Below, in pieces: positions 5,981 to 7,308 of a stretch of 7,308 nucleotides of DNA (the stretch's first letter is position 1; each line of letters begins with the position of its first letter). The stretch spans positions 1 through 7,308 of the forward strand of contig JAFGOU010000307.1 of assembly GCA_016926315.1 (NCBI GenBank), given 5' to 3'. Under the pieces are notes generated by a model, which saw only the letters and a list, made by a program, of their open reading frames with translations, was not told the origin of the DNA and searched no databases. This DNA comes from Chitinispirillaceae bacterium (GTDB taxonomy: Bacteria; Fibrobacterota; Chitinivibrionia; Chitinivibrionales; Chitinispirillaceae). A program made the position numbers and the translations under genes.

Positions 5981-6393
5981 AGTCATACCGGAAAATATTG
6001 ACGTTTTCCACTCCCCACCGGCGCGATTACATCAACATCACCGGTGAGGTCGATGCGGCGGTCCGCGAAAGCGCCGTGCGGGAAGGGCTCTGTCTTGTCA
6101 ATGCCATGCACATCACGGCCAGCGTATACATCAACGACGACGAGCCCGGCCTTCTTGCCGACTACGATGACTGGCTCGAAAAACTGGCGCCGCACGAACC
6201 GGTAAGCCGGTATCGTCACAACGGGGCGGAAGACAACGGAGACGCACATCTCAAACGGCAGGTCATGGGACGCGAGGTGGTGGTGGCCATCACCAGCGGA
6301 AAGCTCGACTTCGGGCCCTGGGAACGGATTTTTTACGGCGAATTCGACGGCCGCAGATCCAAGAGGGTGCTCATCAAGATCATTGGAGAATAA
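5977..6393 (+). CDS. yjbQ: YjbQ/UPF0047 family protein
   Basis: 138 residues, the usual size for this single-domain family. Family signatures are present in order: H45-x-TASV with INDDE after it, the N87-GDAH91 segment, the [12 protein letters not shown] block (107-118), and the [11 protein letters not shown] end (122-132). Some members are annotated as secondary thiamine-phosphate synthases because E. coli YjbQ has weak activity of that kind; the physiological role of the family is unsettled. The conserved His residues suggest a metal or phosphate site. It starts at a GTG overlapping the pgi stop (GTGA), and its stop is one base from the next start, so the three genes are a tight unit. Family assignment is firm, function open. 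Confidence 0.93.
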   Translation: MKSYRKILTFSTPHRRDYINITGEVDAAVRESAVREGLCLVNAMHITASVYINDDEPGLLADYDDWLEKLAPHEPVSRYRHNGAEDNGDAHLKRQVMGREVVVAITSGKLDFGPWERIFYGEFDGRRSKRVLIKIIGE

Positions 6394-6394
6394 C

Positions 6395-6892
6395 ATGACA
6401 TTACGACCGGTTGTCGGCGTCGTGGGTTCGGGTCGGGCTCCCTCCGAAGAACAGGTCCGGCTTGCCGAAGAGGTCGGTAAATATGTGGCGCAACGGGGCG
6501 CCGTGCTGGTGTGCGGCGGACTCTCCGGGATCATGGAAGCCGCGAGCAGGGGGGCGGCGGAGAACGGCGGCACGGTCGTCGGCATCCTGCCGTCAGCCGA
6601 CAAGACCAGCGCCAACCCATGGGTGAGCATTGCCGTTCCCACCGGTCAGGGCATGGCCCGAAACGCGCTTGTCGTGCATACGGCGGATGTCCTGATTGCC
6701 TTCCCGGGAGCGTTCGGCACCCTCTCTGAAATGGCGATGGCGCTTGACTCGACAAAAAGCATTGTTTTTCTTCCCGGTGCGTGGGACCTTCGAAAAGCGG
6801 GCGGTCTCGGAAGCGCACGATTTCTGGAAGCGTTTGATGCAAAGCAGGCGGTCGGCATGGCGCTCGGCGAGATAGGAAGAATGCATGGATAG
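6395..6892 (+). CDS. SLOG/TIGR00725-type nucleotide-binding protein (LOG-related)
   Basis: 165-residue Rossmann-like protein of the SLOG superfamily. It shows the first nucleotide-binding strand VVGVVGSGR (6-14), VLVCGGLSGIMEAASRGA (37-54), the PTGQGMARN segment (82-90) and PGAFGTLSE (104-112). It is closest to the TIGR00725 group, whose biochemical role is not established; annotations as 'LOG family' or 'molybdenum cofactor carrier-like' are by fold only. True LOG phosphoribohydrolases carry PGGxGTxxE and an R-K pair. Here the second Gly is Ala and the Arg is followed by Asn (R89-N90), so cytokinin-riboside monophosphate hydrolysis should not be assumed. GGAG (6385-6388) is 6 nt before ATG 6395 and selects it over a TTG at 6383. 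It follows yjbQ by one base. Confidence 0.88.
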   Translation: MTLRPVVGVVGSGRAPSEEQVRLAEEVGKYVAQRGAVLVCGGLSGIMEAASRGAAENGGTVVGILPSADKTSANPWVSIAVPTGQGMARNALVVHTADVLIAFPGAFGTLSEMAMALDSTKSIVFLPGAWDLRKAGGLGSARFLEAFDAKQAVGMALGEIGRMHG

Positions 6893-6917
6893 TCAACCAG
6901 AGACAGGTAATCCTGAC

Positions 6918-6938
6918 AAACAGCAGCGCTGTTTTCCC
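6918..6938 (+). terminator. Small hairpin after the operon, possible terminator
   Basis: AAACAGC (6918-6924) pairs perfectly with GCTGTTT (6928-6934) across a 3-nt loop. Only a short pyrimidine run (TTTTCCCTT) follows, so termination strength is doubtful. Position supports it: it lies 25 nt after the last stop of the block and before pyrF. Confidence 0.35.
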
Positions 6939-6978
6939 TTCATTATCCCTTAGATTCTCCAAATGGTATTTTTACCCT

Positions 6979-7308
6979 ATGGCCACCTCCCCTCGCGACG
7001 TTCTTGCTCTTGCCCTTGATAATGTCTCCACCCTTTCCTCCCTCCGGATGCTTGTCGACCAGACTGCCCCGTCAATCGGCGTCTTTAAAATAGGGCTGGA
7101 GCTGTTCACCCGATTCGGGCCTCCGGTGCTCGACGTTGTGCGCAACGCGGACAGAAAACTCTTTCTCGATCTCAAATTCCACGACATCCCGAACACGGTC
7201 GCCAAAGCCGTGGAATCCTCTGCAGACCTCGGGGTTGACCTCGTTACCATCCATACCCAGGGCGGCATCGAAATGATGCGCGCGGCAAAAAATGCTGCCG
7301 ATCGTGCC
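6979..7308 (+). CDS. pyrF: Orotidine 5'-phosphate decarboxylase, N-terminal part (cut by window end)
   Basis: Decarboxylates OMP to UMP, the last step of de novo pyrimidine synthesis. 110 codons are present without a stop, about half of a typical protein of this type. Landmarks are LALD (D14), FKIGLELFTRFGP (K37), the catalytic LFLDLKFHDIPNTV block with D64, K66 and D69 forming the D-x-K-x-x-D motif, and VTIHTQGG (89-96). These match the first half of the TIM-barrel active site of PyrF. The ATG has no recognisable Shine-Dalgarno; a GGTA-TTTT-TACC mini-hairpin (6965-6976) sits just before it, and the frame stays open upstream without another ATG, GTG or TTG. It is 86 nt after the preceding gene, so it may be separately transcribed. 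Confidence 0.93.
   Translation, partial: MATSPRDVLALALDNVSTLSSLRMLVDQTAPSIGVFKIGLELFTRFGPPVLDVVRNADRKLFLDLKFHDIPNTVAKAVESSADLGVDLVTIHTQGGIEMMRAAKNAADRA

Noticed and set aside
1..7308. CRISPR array, insertion sequence, toxin-antitoxin or phage defence system
   Set aside because: No spaced direct repeats, terminal inverted repeats, transposase, nuclease or integrase motifs were seen in either strand.

Overview
The window reads as chromosomal DNA from a free-living bacterium with moderately high GC in its genes. It holds seven complete protein genes and one truncated gene, all on the + strand. There is no sign of phage, insertion sequence, CRISPR, rRNA or tRNA. The PlsB-type acyltransferase, the compact bacterial phosphoglucose isomerase and the unusual diadenylate cyclase would fit a deep-branching Gram-negative lineage such as Fibrobacterota/Chitinivibrionia or a relative. 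That placement is a weak inference, because no phylogenetic marker is present.

Layout: (1) Bases 1-497 contain no convincing protein gene. They hold a GC-rich hairpin (38-85), a good sigma70-like promoter (103-132), and then about 220 nt with three nested, well-paired hairpins ending near a T-run. This is a candidate structured RNA. A pyrimidine-rich stretch and a second promoter (387-415) follow, just upstream of the next gene. (2) Bases 498-956 encode a small protein with two tandem Cys/His zinc modules and an acidic tail, function unknown. (3) Bases 1125-6892 look like one transcriptional block: a PlsB-like glycerol-3-phosphate acyltransferase, a three-domain diadenylate cyclase (EIIA-like + pyruvate-kinase-C-like + DAC), a putative exported protein of unknown function, glucose-6-phosphate isomerase, a YjbQ/UPF0047 protein and a SLOG/TIGR00725-type nucleotide-binding protein. 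The spacing is short, and pgi-yjbQ overlap by 4 nt. (4) After an 86-nt gap with a small hairpin comes pyrF (orotidine 5'-phosphate decarboxylase), cut by the window end.

How the genes may work together: most are core metabolism (phospholipid entry, glycolysis/gluconeogenesis, pyrimidine synthesis). The distinctive member is the cyclase. Its C-terminal DAC domain should make c-di-AMP, while its N-terminal domain looks like a PTS EIIA(Fru/Mtl)/PtsN domain whose phospho-accepting His is replaced by Gln. It may therefore be a non-phosphorylatable sensor coupled to c-di-AMP synthesis beside a central sugar-phosphate enzyme. This cyclase and the structured RNA at the left end are the two things most worth following up.
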